Source: Hysterangium stoloniferum (Eukaryota; Basidiomycota; Agaricomycetes; Hysterangiales; Hysterangiaceae). From it: DNA of 64,000 bases. Numbering within the stretch: position 1 is the stretch's first letter; every line of letters starts with the position of its first letter. The notes below the pieces were generated by a model. That model was not told the origin of the DNA. It saw nothing but the letters and a program-made list of their open reading frames with translations, and made no database searches. The stretch spans positions 124,001-188,000 of the forward strand of contig WHVD01000041.1 in NCBI GenBank assembly GCA_015178975.1, in the 5' to 3' direction. A program made the position numbers and the translations under genes. Positions 54,055-64,000 of this stretch are shown piece after piece.

Positions 54055-54695
54055 TGTGAAGAGTCGATAGATTCTGACCGTTCAATATACGAAGTATAGT
54101 GCTTATTCAACTACTATCGGCTGGTATTGACTGTCCAGTACAATACCATAGATTACTAGACTGGCAGTACTAGCAGGGAGACACGCAACACGTCACAAGA
54201 GCAACTGTACAGTTGCTCTTGATGGCTAGAATGAAAGAATGAGAGAGTTGACCTTCACGGTACAACTCGTAGTTAGACGTAAGATAGATAATCAACGAAA
54301 GACTGAATATCTAAAGTAGAGAGATAGTAGCGCGAGTCGACTATGAAGCCGACGAGCGCAAAGACCTTAGAGTGGAACTCGACCTTTGCGGTTCAAGTTC
54401 AAAGTTTGTTAGTATGCGAGAGAATACTACCCTTATAGGTAGTCGAGACGTTACCCTTGACACCTCTCGCTATTCGACGTCTGGGTCGTTTACGAGGTGG
54501 TGTCTGCTGGGTAAAAGTGTCTATCGTTTGGCACCGAGAGCGCCCATAGGTATACACAAGACTTCGAACTAAGAAATATGGGTATGCTCGAAGGATATAG
54601 GGAATTAAAGAAAAGAAATAGAAACTAGTTAATAAAGTACTATAATGTGCATATTAATCCACTGTCCAATTATGCATATATGCATACCCTTCACA
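54055..54695 (-). repeat. 3' LTR of the chromovirus-type element
   Basis: 641 bp with TG...CA ends. It contains a palindrome, GAGCAACTGTACAGTTGCTC, at about 54,200-54,219, present in both LTRs. Confidence 0.92.
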
Positions 54696-54804
54696 GTGCC
54701 CCCCAGTTCGAAGGGATGTGCTATACAAGGTGTCAAAGAGCATCTGGGACGCCGCCCCAAGCTTCCTGTGAGGATCCCCCAAGGTCCAAAATGATGTTTC
54801 CCCA

Positions 54805-56839
54805 TCATTCCCTTTTTACTCTGAAGGATTCGGCTATTCTCGCCCAAGCCAAATCACTAGAATTCCTGTACAAGGAGTCGGCCCATCGTCTGTAGGCTTT
54901 CTCTCTGCAACAAATGACTGCGCGGACACTAACCGGCGGAGCGGAAATCCACGCGAGCAGAGGAGCATTGGGGAGGGGAAACGAAGACGCGGGTAGCGGG
55001 GCAGGAACGTGTGGCTGCGTAGTGATCTCTGTGGGAGGCGTCAGGACGAGGGCCTCGAGTAAATCTACGAAGCCAGCAATAGAGAGGACACTCACTGAGT
55101 CTGGGGGCAGACGGTGAAGCTCCACTATGATGTGCCGGAACATAGAGAGTTTAATTTCCTGAGCTGCTTGCGCAAAGTTCTTCCCCTCTGCAAGATCCTT
55201 GAAGGAGAGATAGAAATCCTCCATTATCTCCGATAACGGAGCCAGACCGCGACAACCCTTAAGGCTCCCATGAAGGACCGGTTGCTAAAGTACCAGTACT
55301 AGCTGTGATAGCACCCTTCTGACAGGAAACTGTTCGGAAGGGTAGTTGACAGCTACTTGCATCCAGAAAGTTGTGGATACGGGCTCAGTGGGGGGAAGCG
55401 GGCTGTCGGGGACGGGAATAGGGGATCGCTCTTGGAGAGGAGTGGTGGCCTTCTGCATCTCCTTTGCCTTTCCACTTGTCATGGGAACGATGACGTCCAG
55501 TGTAGGAGGGTTCAAATTGACATCCATTCGCTCTTGTAGAAGGTCGGGGATAGGGCTACCTAAGGACACGCAATATGAGTACGGAGAGTCGGGAGGGATA
55601 CCTGGTGATGGCGGAAGTGGGGTTGGGACTGGTACAACTTTCAGGGAAGGAGAGCGACGAGGCGCCAGAATCGGGGCTGGGGGAGTGTGTGCTGGAAAGA
55701 GGATGGGAAGGGCCTCGACGTTGGCGAAAGGTGTGGGACTGGAATTGGGGAAGGTTCACGTTGGACTGAGGGAGAGTGTGCCGGGTGAAGGATGGGAGGG
55801 GGCCTCGACATCTTAAGTGAGGTTGGGACCGGTACAGCTTTTGGGGAGGAGGTAGATGAGGCGTTAGAATTGGGGCTGAGGGAGTATGTGCTGGGTGAAG
55901 GATGGGAAGGGGCCTCGACGTTGGCAAAAGACGTGGGACCGGAATCGTGGAAGGTTCGCATTCCTGTGACTGTTGACTAGGGCGGTGACCCCTCCATACT
56001 TTGGACGACGGTTTCCGTGTTTGTCTTTGGTTGGGGTCGCTGGTTATGAAGCGAACTTTCGATGGGAGGAGGAACCCTTCATGGCAATCCTCTCCCAGAT
56101 ATCGGATGCTGTACGCACCATTCCTGTTCTCGTCTTCCTCCTCATCCTCATCCGAGGAAAAATCAATTGGTCCCCTACGGTATCCCTTGTCTCGCTGGGG
56201 CAACGTTTGACCGTCCCCTCGGGTAAGAACTATTCGTTGCAACTTAATGCGTCGAAGTAGTTTCCAGTCATAAAAGATGGTACCCTCCTTCTCCTTCCAG
56301 CTTTTGGTTCCCGTCGTCCTAATGCAAGGCATCCCACCCTCACTATCATCAGTCTCTGCGAAGTCGGCCCATTTCTCTCCCGGGGGGGGAAGGATCAGCG
56401 CGGAAGCTCTGTTTCCGAATTGCGCTCTGTCCTCACGCCGCTGTCACTTGGAGGGGACTCCTTCTCTTGCTCCCCTCGCCTCCTGCTGACTTCTATACTC
56501 AGCACGCCTTTCTCTTTTGCGGGTGAGCCTCCTTGCGTTGTGTTCTTCCATAAACGTTTCCTGCCTCCGCATACTAGCAGCGACTTCCTCTGATGATGGT
56601 CTGACGGAGGGCCCTAACGGCTTACTCCAATCTGTACCGGTATTTCCCCCCGGCTCAGCACCAAAGGAGAAAGTCGACCGGGGGGTTGATTCTTGGGTAC
56701 TCCAATTGCTCTCAACATTGTCTGTATGAGGCATGCGGGTGATGAATCCCCCGCCGGTCGTGGATGTACTGGCTGTCAGGGCCCGCGGGATCCTTTTGAA
56801 CTTAGGGAGGACTTGCTTGTTTTGTTGGAAAGGGAGCAT
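54805..56839 (-). other. Extra 3' coding-like region of the chromovirus-type element
   Basis: Between integrase and the 3' LTR lies about 2 kb of minus-strand open sequence. It begins near 56,839 with a frame starting MLPFQQNKQVLPKFK, passes through proline/serine-rich repeats (HPAHTPS-like) and ends in a helical, better conserved-looking part (about 55,224-54,805). It does not resemble gag or pol and shows no signal peptide or membrane span. Its function is unknown. It is a fossil like the rest of the element. Confidence 0.55.
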
Positions 56840-57193
56840 TATAGCACGATAAGGTGGTGAAGTTGAAGATAGAGGGAAGGGCTGTAGATAGGTGGAGGAC
56901 GTGGTATGAAAGATAAAGAAAATTTATGCGAATTTACGTGTACTTTTTTTTATATATATATTGAATTGAAACTCCGCTCGGTTGGTCATTAAATAAAATT
57001 GATTAATTGGTTTTGAGTAAATGTATCCGCCACCAATTAGCAGTTGTCCCAATCGACCGGAGGGATAGAAAAATGAAAGAGAATAAAAGCCAATAAGATG
57101 GCTCACTGAATGACTGAGATATTTCTGAAAGGAAGTTATGAAAGAAATGGAATAAATGATAGAATAGATGATTCCTTGAGCGCATATATCCCG

Positions 57194-57901
57194 TTAAATT
57201 TTGAACAGTGCCTTGTATGCCCTCAGAAGTGCCGGAGCATTTCTGAGGTTAGTGCTGCTTAACCACGAATTCTCTTCGGGGCCATAACCTTTCCAGCGCA
57301 CCCTAAATAACAGACAATTTCGCTGTTTTCTATGTCCAACAATAGCTTCGACTTCATATTCTTCATGATCTGATTTCAACTCTCTTAGGTTCTCAAGTTG
57401 GGGTCTTGGACCTAGGTTGGGAGGAGAGGGTTGATATTTCCACAGATGATCCCGATTAATGACTGGATGCATCGGATACTCCAGGGGAATCTTAAGCCTG
57501 AATACTTGAGAGTTCAATTTCTCAAGGACCTCGAATGGTCCAATCCATCTTTGTATTAGTTTCTTCCCCGTTCCCTTGACTTCCACCAGTTCGAGGGAGT
57601 GGGGGTTCACTAATACAAAGTCTCCCTCGGAGATGTCTTCTACAGGTCTTTGCTTCTTGTTATACGCTCGTGCTTGAATCTCTTGGGCTCGAGCAATTGA
57701 ATCCCGCGCCATCTGTCGATGATTCTCTAGTTCGAGAATCCATTGGTCAGCCATAGGGCTGTCTGATAGTTCTCTAGGAACTAGGGGTTCGTCACCTCCT
57801 AGAACTCGAGACATCCCTCTTGGAAGGTATCCCATTAATAAGAAAGCCGGAGTGTAATTCGTTGAACTGTGAACGGTTGAGTTGTACGCGTGGACTACCA
57901 C
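57194..57901 (-). mobile_element. Integrase C-terminus and chromodomain of the element
   Basis: It contains IGPFEVLEKLNSQVFRLKIP (integrase C-terminal GPF/Y-type block), then YEVEAIVGHRKQRNCLLFRV and WKGYGPEENSWL, a chromodomain. Chromodomains of this lineage steer integration toward marked chromatin. Confidence 0.92.
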
Positions 57902-57946
57902 CTCAATCCATTGGGACCAGCTCTCCTTAGCAGAAGCACAATAGGC

Positions 57947-59673
57947 TCAAAGCATTTGTTCTATGGTCGCATTCATATTCTCTGTCTGTCCATCTGTCTG
58001 GGGATGATGGGCAGAAGATACCGCAAGGGTGGTGCCATAAATATTACAGACTTCCTGCCAGAACCTGCAGGTCCATCTCTTGTCCCGATCGCAGATTATT
58101 CGAGAGGGTAGTCCGAAGGGGCTGGCCACCTGCTTGACAAACATTCGTGCAAATCCTTCAGCCGTAAGGTTCAAGAAAGTAGGTATTGTAATAGCGAAAT
58201 GCGTTAATTTATCAACGGCGACGAAAACTGCTGAATACAAATCCTTTCCCAAGTCAGGTAGTCCAGTGATCAGGTCCATAGAAACTACTTCGAAAGGCCT
58301 AAAAGGTACGTCGGCAGGTCTGAGGGCTCCTTGACGAGCGGTGCGATCAATTTTGGTCTTTTGGCAGATGTCACAGGTACACGCATATGACACACAATCT
58401 TGCAGCATTTTTGGCCAAAAGAACCGGTCTTTCATTAGGTTGAACAACCGCTGACCTCCGGCGTGTGCTCCCTCAAAAGGATTATCATGTACCAACCTTA
58501 AGATAGAGTTAGTCATGGTTCTGGGCACGCAAACTCGACTTTTCCAGTCCGAGTCACGAAAGTACAGGAGTCTGTTTGCTCCCACAAAGTAGTGAGAAGG
58601 AGTACCAACCGCATTGGGTGAAGGGGTATCTAGAGCGTAGAGGTTTCTGAAGACGGGGTCCTTCGAGTATCCTTCTAGAAATTTCTTTATATATCCCTCC
58701 TCGATACTGATTAGTAGCTGAGGATGATGCAGTGCAAAGTCGGACTCGTCCTCCTGATCGTCCCTCACTGCGTTATGAAAATCCCATTCCAACTGTCGAA
58801 CCTTCTGAGTTACTCCAAAAGGTTCCATGGAATTGTTTAAGATCGAGAAGACCGCCTTCTTAGTGGGTTCAGCCTTCCATAGTTTTTCCTCAATGCTTTT
58901 GTCCATAGAGGTCGAGGTGATAGCTTGTAAATCATCTCTAATAGGGCTCACGAAGGCTGGTACCCAAGGAAGTCTGGACAATGGGTCCACGTTACTGTGA
59001 ACTCTTCCTGCTCGATGTAAAATTTCGAGACCTGGAAATGCAGCGTATATCGCCCCCCATGCGGCTAGTCGACGATTAGTGTTCTCGTACGATCTAGCCC
59101 ATTGCAGAGCGGCATGGTCCGTAATGAGTAGAATGTGTTCACCTTCAATGAAGGGTTGGAAGTGGACTAGTCCCTCCTTTGCTGCTAACGCTTCCCATTC
59201 AGTGGCAGAATAGTTACATTCAGCGCTTTTCAGTGTGCGACTCCAATATGCAATGACTCGTTCAACGGTAACCTCGGTCGCCTCAAAAGTGGGTCCCCAT
59301 GAATCCGACCACTCAATCTCAGGCTGTTTGGTTTTGTACCGATGAACAAAGGATGGCACGTCCTGCACACGGTCAAAAGCTAACTTGGCTTGAGCATAGA
59401 TTTTAGTGTCCATCAAGTCTCCTAAAGCCATCTTCTGGACTTGTTGAAGACAACAACCTAAGGCAAAATCCGAAGCGTCCATATACAATCGATAGGGCAT
59501 CCCACTAACTGATGTCCCAGCACTGGTGCTGATCCTAGTGCGATTTTAACATCCTCATAAGCCCGGACATGTTCAGCGGTCCACGTCCAGGGTGTTCCCT
59601 TTTTCAGGAGCGAGAATAAAGGGGACACCATCCATGAATAGAATGGTATATACGCCGAAAAGTAAAGGACCAT
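57947..59673 (-). mobile_element. RT connection, RNase H and integrase core of the element
   Basis: The blocks in order are LYMDASDFALGCCLQQ and VIAYWSRTLKSAECNYS (RNase H tether and domain), TDHAALQW, the integrase zinc region (H...H...CTCDIC) and the integrase core with MDLITGLPDLGKD, CDRDKRW and HPQTDGQTENMN. Confidence 0.9.
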
Positions 59674-59963
59674 TCCAAGGAACCGTTGTATGTAGTTCAG
59701 AGACCTTAGTGGTGCAGTACAATTCCTTCAACAATCCATTCCTCGCCCTTTAAATCTTCAACAAAAATAGGCACTAGTCTGGCTGACTCTGGATCGATAG
59801 TGCAATCCTCCAAGGCTCGCACAACTCTTTCAGTACGCACGCCTTTATCGGGGAGAGAGGTGAGCTTGGGTTGCTCCTTCTCATGCTTCCCGAAAGGGGC
59901 CTTATTGACGGTGAAGGTCAAAGGTTGAGGTTCCTTAGAAGAACTGGCTGGAATAAAACCCTG

Positions 59964-60467
59964 TCATCCCAGGAGAATAAGTCTAGATCCCAATGGCTGA
60001 TCTCTTAGAGTACCGATTTCATAATTAATATGGAAGTCTTCTCCTAAAAGAATTGGCACCATCATTCCTCTAACGACATAAGTTTCCGCTGCAAACTTCA
60101 GTAACGTTCCACTGTCATCCTCCAGGTAGATAGGAATATTAACATATCCGATAACCTTAGCGTTACCCATGAGCTGTATTAGACGCAACTTGAGTCCTTG
60201 TTTCAACTTATATATGCCCTGCAGCCCCTTGTAGAATTCCTCCGATATAAGGGAAAGATCTGCTCCCGTGTCCATTCGAACTTTAACATGTTCGGGTGAA
60301 TCGGGAGTTCCTACATGACTGAAAACATGGAGCGCTACAACTCCTATGCTAGAGTAACCACTGGGAGGATCCCGTTTTCGATAAAGGATCGTAGGATCCT
60401 CCTTCATCAGACAACTGGGACGAGGGTATTGGATTCTAGGCCTCTTACTTTCCTTGCGCAGGGACAA
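59964..60467 (-). mobile_element. Aspartic protease part of the element
   Basis: VRMDTGADLSLISEEFY is the DTGA active-site motif of retroviral-type aspartic proteases, in the expected place between gag and RT. Confidence 0.88.
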
Positions 60468-60647
60468 GCTTACATTCCTGTGCTGACTTCAGCAAGGAAC
60501 ATGCTTCGAAGGGGGATCCAATACCGGATCATTGTCGCTGTCCTCCGAATCCGAGTCCTCGTATGGTAGTAAGTCGGGGGGGTTTCCGGGATCAAACGGG
60601 AATGTGTCAACATCAGCTCCAGGCGAACAGAGCGAGTTTGAGCTGAT

Positions 60648-61346
60648 TCATTCGTGAGAATCTCCAGTCTGACGGTAGTTCTCGGTCAGGCCTTCAAGGT
60701 CCTGCCGATGAGCACTCAACCTGTCTCCCTTTTCGAAGAAATCTGCGGCGAGTATGGATACATAGACTTCAGGCAGAAGAGCTTCACTAGTCGTTCGATT
60801 TTCCTCCCTTACTAATTTGTCTCCGACTCGGGGCGCATAAATGGAAACAAAAGTCAATTCGTCATCAGAGCTATTTACTTGTCCTTGTATAGATAGTCCA
60901 TGAACCGCTTCATATAACCTTTGCTCCTCAGCTTCCTCCGACATATCCTGTGCGGAGCATTTGTTGATAGAGACATAATGAGACATTTTGCCAGCTTGGG
61001 GGCAGTCTATCTTGAAATGCTCCGGACTTCCGCATATCCAACATTCCTTGGTGGGTTTGACCGAGCTCTTCTTGTTACTCCTCTCAAAGAACATTTTTCC
61101 GTGACGCTTTCCCTGCGTTGGATTAGCAATGTCAGGGACGGTCCTTCTCGTCGTGCCTCTCTCGTTGGTCTCACTAACGAGAACATGGTTAGGTGAAGAG
61201 AAGTCGTCGGTGACTCTAAAATCCACTTCCTGGCTCTCTGATAACATTACGTGCGGTTTCTGAAACCTGTAGCGTTCCCGGTGTGTTTGGACCCAAGCGT
61301 TAATCAGAGCTTCTTGCAGGTTATTAGCATAGGTCTGCAAACTCAT
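60648..61346 (-). mobile_element. Nucleocapsid (zinc knuckle) part of the element
   Basis: CWICGSPEHFKIDCPQ is a CCHC zinc knuckle of the gag C-terminus. Confidence 0.88.
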
Positions 61347-61364
61347 GATATTGTCGATGGGTTG

Positions 61365-63362
61365 TCATTGAAGAAGATAGAGCCATTCCGTAGGCAGCGT
61401 GAGAATGAGTCTGTGCGTTTCATCTCCTCTGTCCTGGTGGAACCCGTACAGGAAACGATAGAGTTTAACTCTCCACTGGATATAGTGGACGGGTGCCTCA
61501 CGATCGTGACCAGCTTGTCGAAATTTCATGGCTTCCCATTCTAAGGCCAAGGATTCACGCCAGCAAGTTCCAAGCAATCCTTCCACAATGCCCCAGAGAA
61601 ATGACCCGTGAGATTGACTGAATTCAGTACGATGCTCACGGTCTAGGGTGCTCCACCAGACCTTAGCGTGTCCCGTAAGTCGTCTAGGCAGAGCAACTCC
61701 TAATATCACACTCAAAGAGTCCAATATCTCCGCTAGACTCATGATGTCCATGATATAATCCAGAGCCTTGGATTGGGCTCCATCGTATTCGGGGAGATCA
61801 GACCATTTGATCTTGAGGTCGCTGGTGTTAAGAGTAACCTTCTTGTCCTTAGGTAAGTCATCAATAAGCGCACTAGCTTGAGACCACATCGGAGTTCGAA
61901 AAGGGGTATTAGGCACTCTATTGTGGCACTCCCCACGTCCCGAGTTCCCTCCTCGGTCTGAAGTATTCGAACTCCCGGATGAATCACTAGGGGGTCCTCC
62001 TGATGGCAAGAAGGGATTCGAAGTGATCGGCAGAGAATGGCGGGGACCGTCTGGGTTCAGCGATCCTCGACCAGCAACTGGGCCAGCTATACCCTCAGTG
62101 AACGCTGTAGAGAAGGATGGTCGACCCTTGCTGGTGACCGATCAGTTTCTGACAGTGGTCACCTCGTTCCCGACGTTAGGGCTGTTGGAAACTCCCTCAA
62201 ACACGATGCGAGAGTGAGGATCTCCCTGAAGAGGCGTGGGACCAGATTCCATCGCGATTTGTCTCTCCATCTCCATCGTGTTCAGGAGTCGACGTGGCTG
62301 AGGTTGATGAAAGGGAGCACAGACCTCAATCCTCTTTTCTTGAAGGCATTCTATCACCTGCGTCCTCAAGTCCAGCGGAAAGTCCTCCATTATCATAGGA
62401 CAATTGAGAGAACATAGGAAACGAGTATCTGGAGACCCATTTAGGTTGCGAACGAACGAATCAGTCGTGGAGATAGGTGAATCGGGGACCTGAATCGAGT
62501 CATTATAGGGGAGGAGTACCTCTAGAACCATCTTGTCGAGTCTTCTTTGATTTCGCTTCAGCCGACCCCTTAAAGTGAAGTACGCAAACGGCAGATTTGG
62601 CGTGACTCCATTGAGAGACTCCTCCAACATGCGGATGTACATGTACTGGTAGTCGACCTTAGGCACGACATGGTCTCCGCCGAGCAGGACGTGCAGGATC
62701 TGCAGCGCATCATCATGTGTACGAAGTGCTTCAAGGAATAGAGAAAACACCTCCCGCTTGAGAACCCTTCTTCCTCCTTCCGTAGCAGTAGTCACCTCGT
62801 TCGACCATTCAGGAATCGATCGGGTCAAGTCCTCAAGGTTCCCTGGTCGCGTGAATAAATCTTGCGCCGATAAGATCGCCTGGTAACGACCTAACCAAAC
62901 TGCTACAGTCACTGGTAAAATGGGATAATCCGTATTGTACTCCTCTACAAAGGGAGTAACCAGATCCTCGGAGATTCGATCGGTGTAGTACATATCCCAT
63001 TGTAGGTCGATGGGCTGAGCATAAATCATATGACCTCCAAGGAACTGCTTGAGAATAACCTGTCTTGGAGGGAACTTAAGAACCGGCGAGGGTGCTCGAC
63101 CAGGCTCAACATTGGCTCCAGGGGCGTTCAACTGCCCGGGTGACGAGCGTTCTTCAGGTGGATCGGGGGGAAGGTTCATTGACGATCCAGCTACTAATCT
63201 GGGGGGATCCTCCGTGGGAGCTGATCCTTGAAAAGTCGACGAAGACTTCCTCAATGTGACGTTACGGGGTGGTTCCAAATTAGCGGATTTTTGATGAGGC
63301 ATGGAGCTACTCGGGGCTGATGAAGACCTAGGTGTTTGATTCTTGCCCGTAGTCATTCGCAT
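61365..63362 (-). mobile_element. Gag part of the element
   Basis: A Pro/Ser-rich N-terminal stretch from 63,362 leads into a helical capsid-like region with WWSTLDREHRTEFSQS and YIQWRVKLYRFLYGF, typical of Ty3/gypsy gag. Confidence 0.82.
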
Positions 63363-63433
63363 GTTCGGGTTTTAGTAGTCCAATAATAAGATCTTTCTTT
63401 GTAGGAAAAGAACAGTCCGGCCCGGATCACCAC

Positions 63434-64000
63434 TGTGAAGAGTCGATAGATTCTGACCGTTCAATATACGAAGTATAGTGCTTATTCAACTACTATCGGC
63501 CGGTATTGACTGTCCAGTACAATACCGTAGATTACTAGACTGGCAGTACTAGCAGGGAGACACGCAACGCATCACAAGAGCAACTGTACAGTTGCTCTTG
63601 ACGGCTAGAATGAAAGAATGAGACAGTTGACCTTCACGGTACAACTCGTAGTTAGACGTAAGATAGATAATCAATGAAAGACTGAATATCTAAAGTAGAG
63701 AGATAGTAGCGTGAGTCGACTATGAAGCTGACGAGCGCAAAGACCTTAGAGTGGAACTCAACCTTTGCGGTTCGAGTTCAAAGTTTGTTAGTATGCGAGA
63801 GAATACTACCCTTATAGGTAGTCGAGATGTTACCCTTGACACCTCTCGCTATTCGACGTCTGGGTCGTTTACAAGGTGGTGTCTGCTGGGTAAAAGTGTC
63901 TATCGTTTGGCACTGAGAGCGCCCATAGGTATACACAAGACTTCGAACTAAGAAATACGGGTATGCTCGAAGGATATAGGGAATTAAAGAAAAGAAATAG
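63434..64000 (-). repeat. 5' LTR of the chromovirus-type element, cut by window edge
   Basis: 567 of the expected 641 bases are visible, matching 54,055-54,621 at about 97%. Confidence 0.92.

Larger units (their letters stand above)
54055..64000 (-). mobile_element. Ty3/gypsy chromovirus-type LTR retrotransposon, runs off the window
   Basis: Direct LTRs TGTGAAGAG...CCTTCACA lie at 54,055-54,695 and from 63,434 on (567 of 641 bp seen). In minus-strand order the parts are gag, zinc knuckle, protease, RT/RNase H, integrase and chromodomain, then about 2 kb of extra coding-like sequence before the 3' LTR. A possible primer site (TGGTGATCC) lies two bases inside the 5' LTR and a G-run polypurine tract precedes the 3' LTR. 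The element is broken, with about six interruptions. The visible LTR pair differs at about 15 of 567 sites (about 97% identical), 14 of them transitions, so it is fairly young. Confidence 0.92.

Noticed and set aside
54805-56839. Envelope gene of an errantivirus-like element
   Set aside because: The position fits, but there is no signal peptide, membrane anchor, cleavage-site-like motif or cysteine pattern, and the text is proline-rich and repetitive.

Overview
This window reads as nuclear DNA of a filamentous dikaryotic fungus. Protein genes are cut by many short GT-AG introns, mostly 46 to 70 bases. The gene families are fungal: a NACHT-ankyrin receptor, a calpain, a secreted GH24 lysozyme and a Crinkler/RHS-type ATPase-nuclease. 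More than half of the window is retrotransposon debris. I cannot decide between Pezizomycotina and Agaricomycetes from sequence alone. The repeat load would suit a truffle-like or ectomycorrhizal genome, but that is inference.

Layout. 1-6 kb: LTR fragments, a worn Ty3/gypsy remnant and a roughly 1 kb unit present three times, once inverted and twice direct. 7.9-13.8 kb (-): one large five-exon gene for a disordered, repeat-rich, coiled-coil protein of about 1,830 residues. 14-17 kb: sparse. 17.9-23.5 kb (-): a nine-exon NLR-type gene (alpha/beta hydrolase, NACHT, about 26 ankyrin units) with clean splice sites but three in-frame stops. 24.4-25.8 kb (-): a secreted GH24 lysozyme. 27.3-27.6 kb: a partial duplicate of the NLR gene that still holds its first intron, abutting a Copia scrap. 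30.3-31.4 kb (-): two small orphan genes. 32.3-35.7 kb (+): a 16-exon calpain with two C-terminal ZZ zinc fingers (847 residues). 42.6-44.2 kb (-): a three-exon P-loop ATPase plus REase-like protein of the Crinkler/RHS class (503 residues).

36-54 kb is a nest of LTRs. Four solo LTRs of one family (about 810 bp) each carry a perfect 5-bp target duplication, and three of them sit inside older LTR copies. There is also a solo LTR of another family, a gag-only LTR element (40,071-41,915) with 95% identical LTRs, and a Tc1/mariner transposase fragment beside a 214-bp foldback. 54.1 kb to the window end is one chromodomain-bearing Ty3/gypsy element of about 10 kb. It is broken but fairly young, with LTRs about 97% identical over the part seen.

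The intact host genes point to interaction and defence: intracellular sensing (NLR), bacterial wall lysis (GH24), regulated proteolysis (calpain-ZZ) and an ATPase-nuclease effector-like protein. The least expected signals are a TATA-bearing module of about 30 bp shared by several otherwise unlike LTR families, and the NLR fragment with its intron kept. LTR-pair differences are almost all transitions, which fits cytosine deamination or a RIP-like process.
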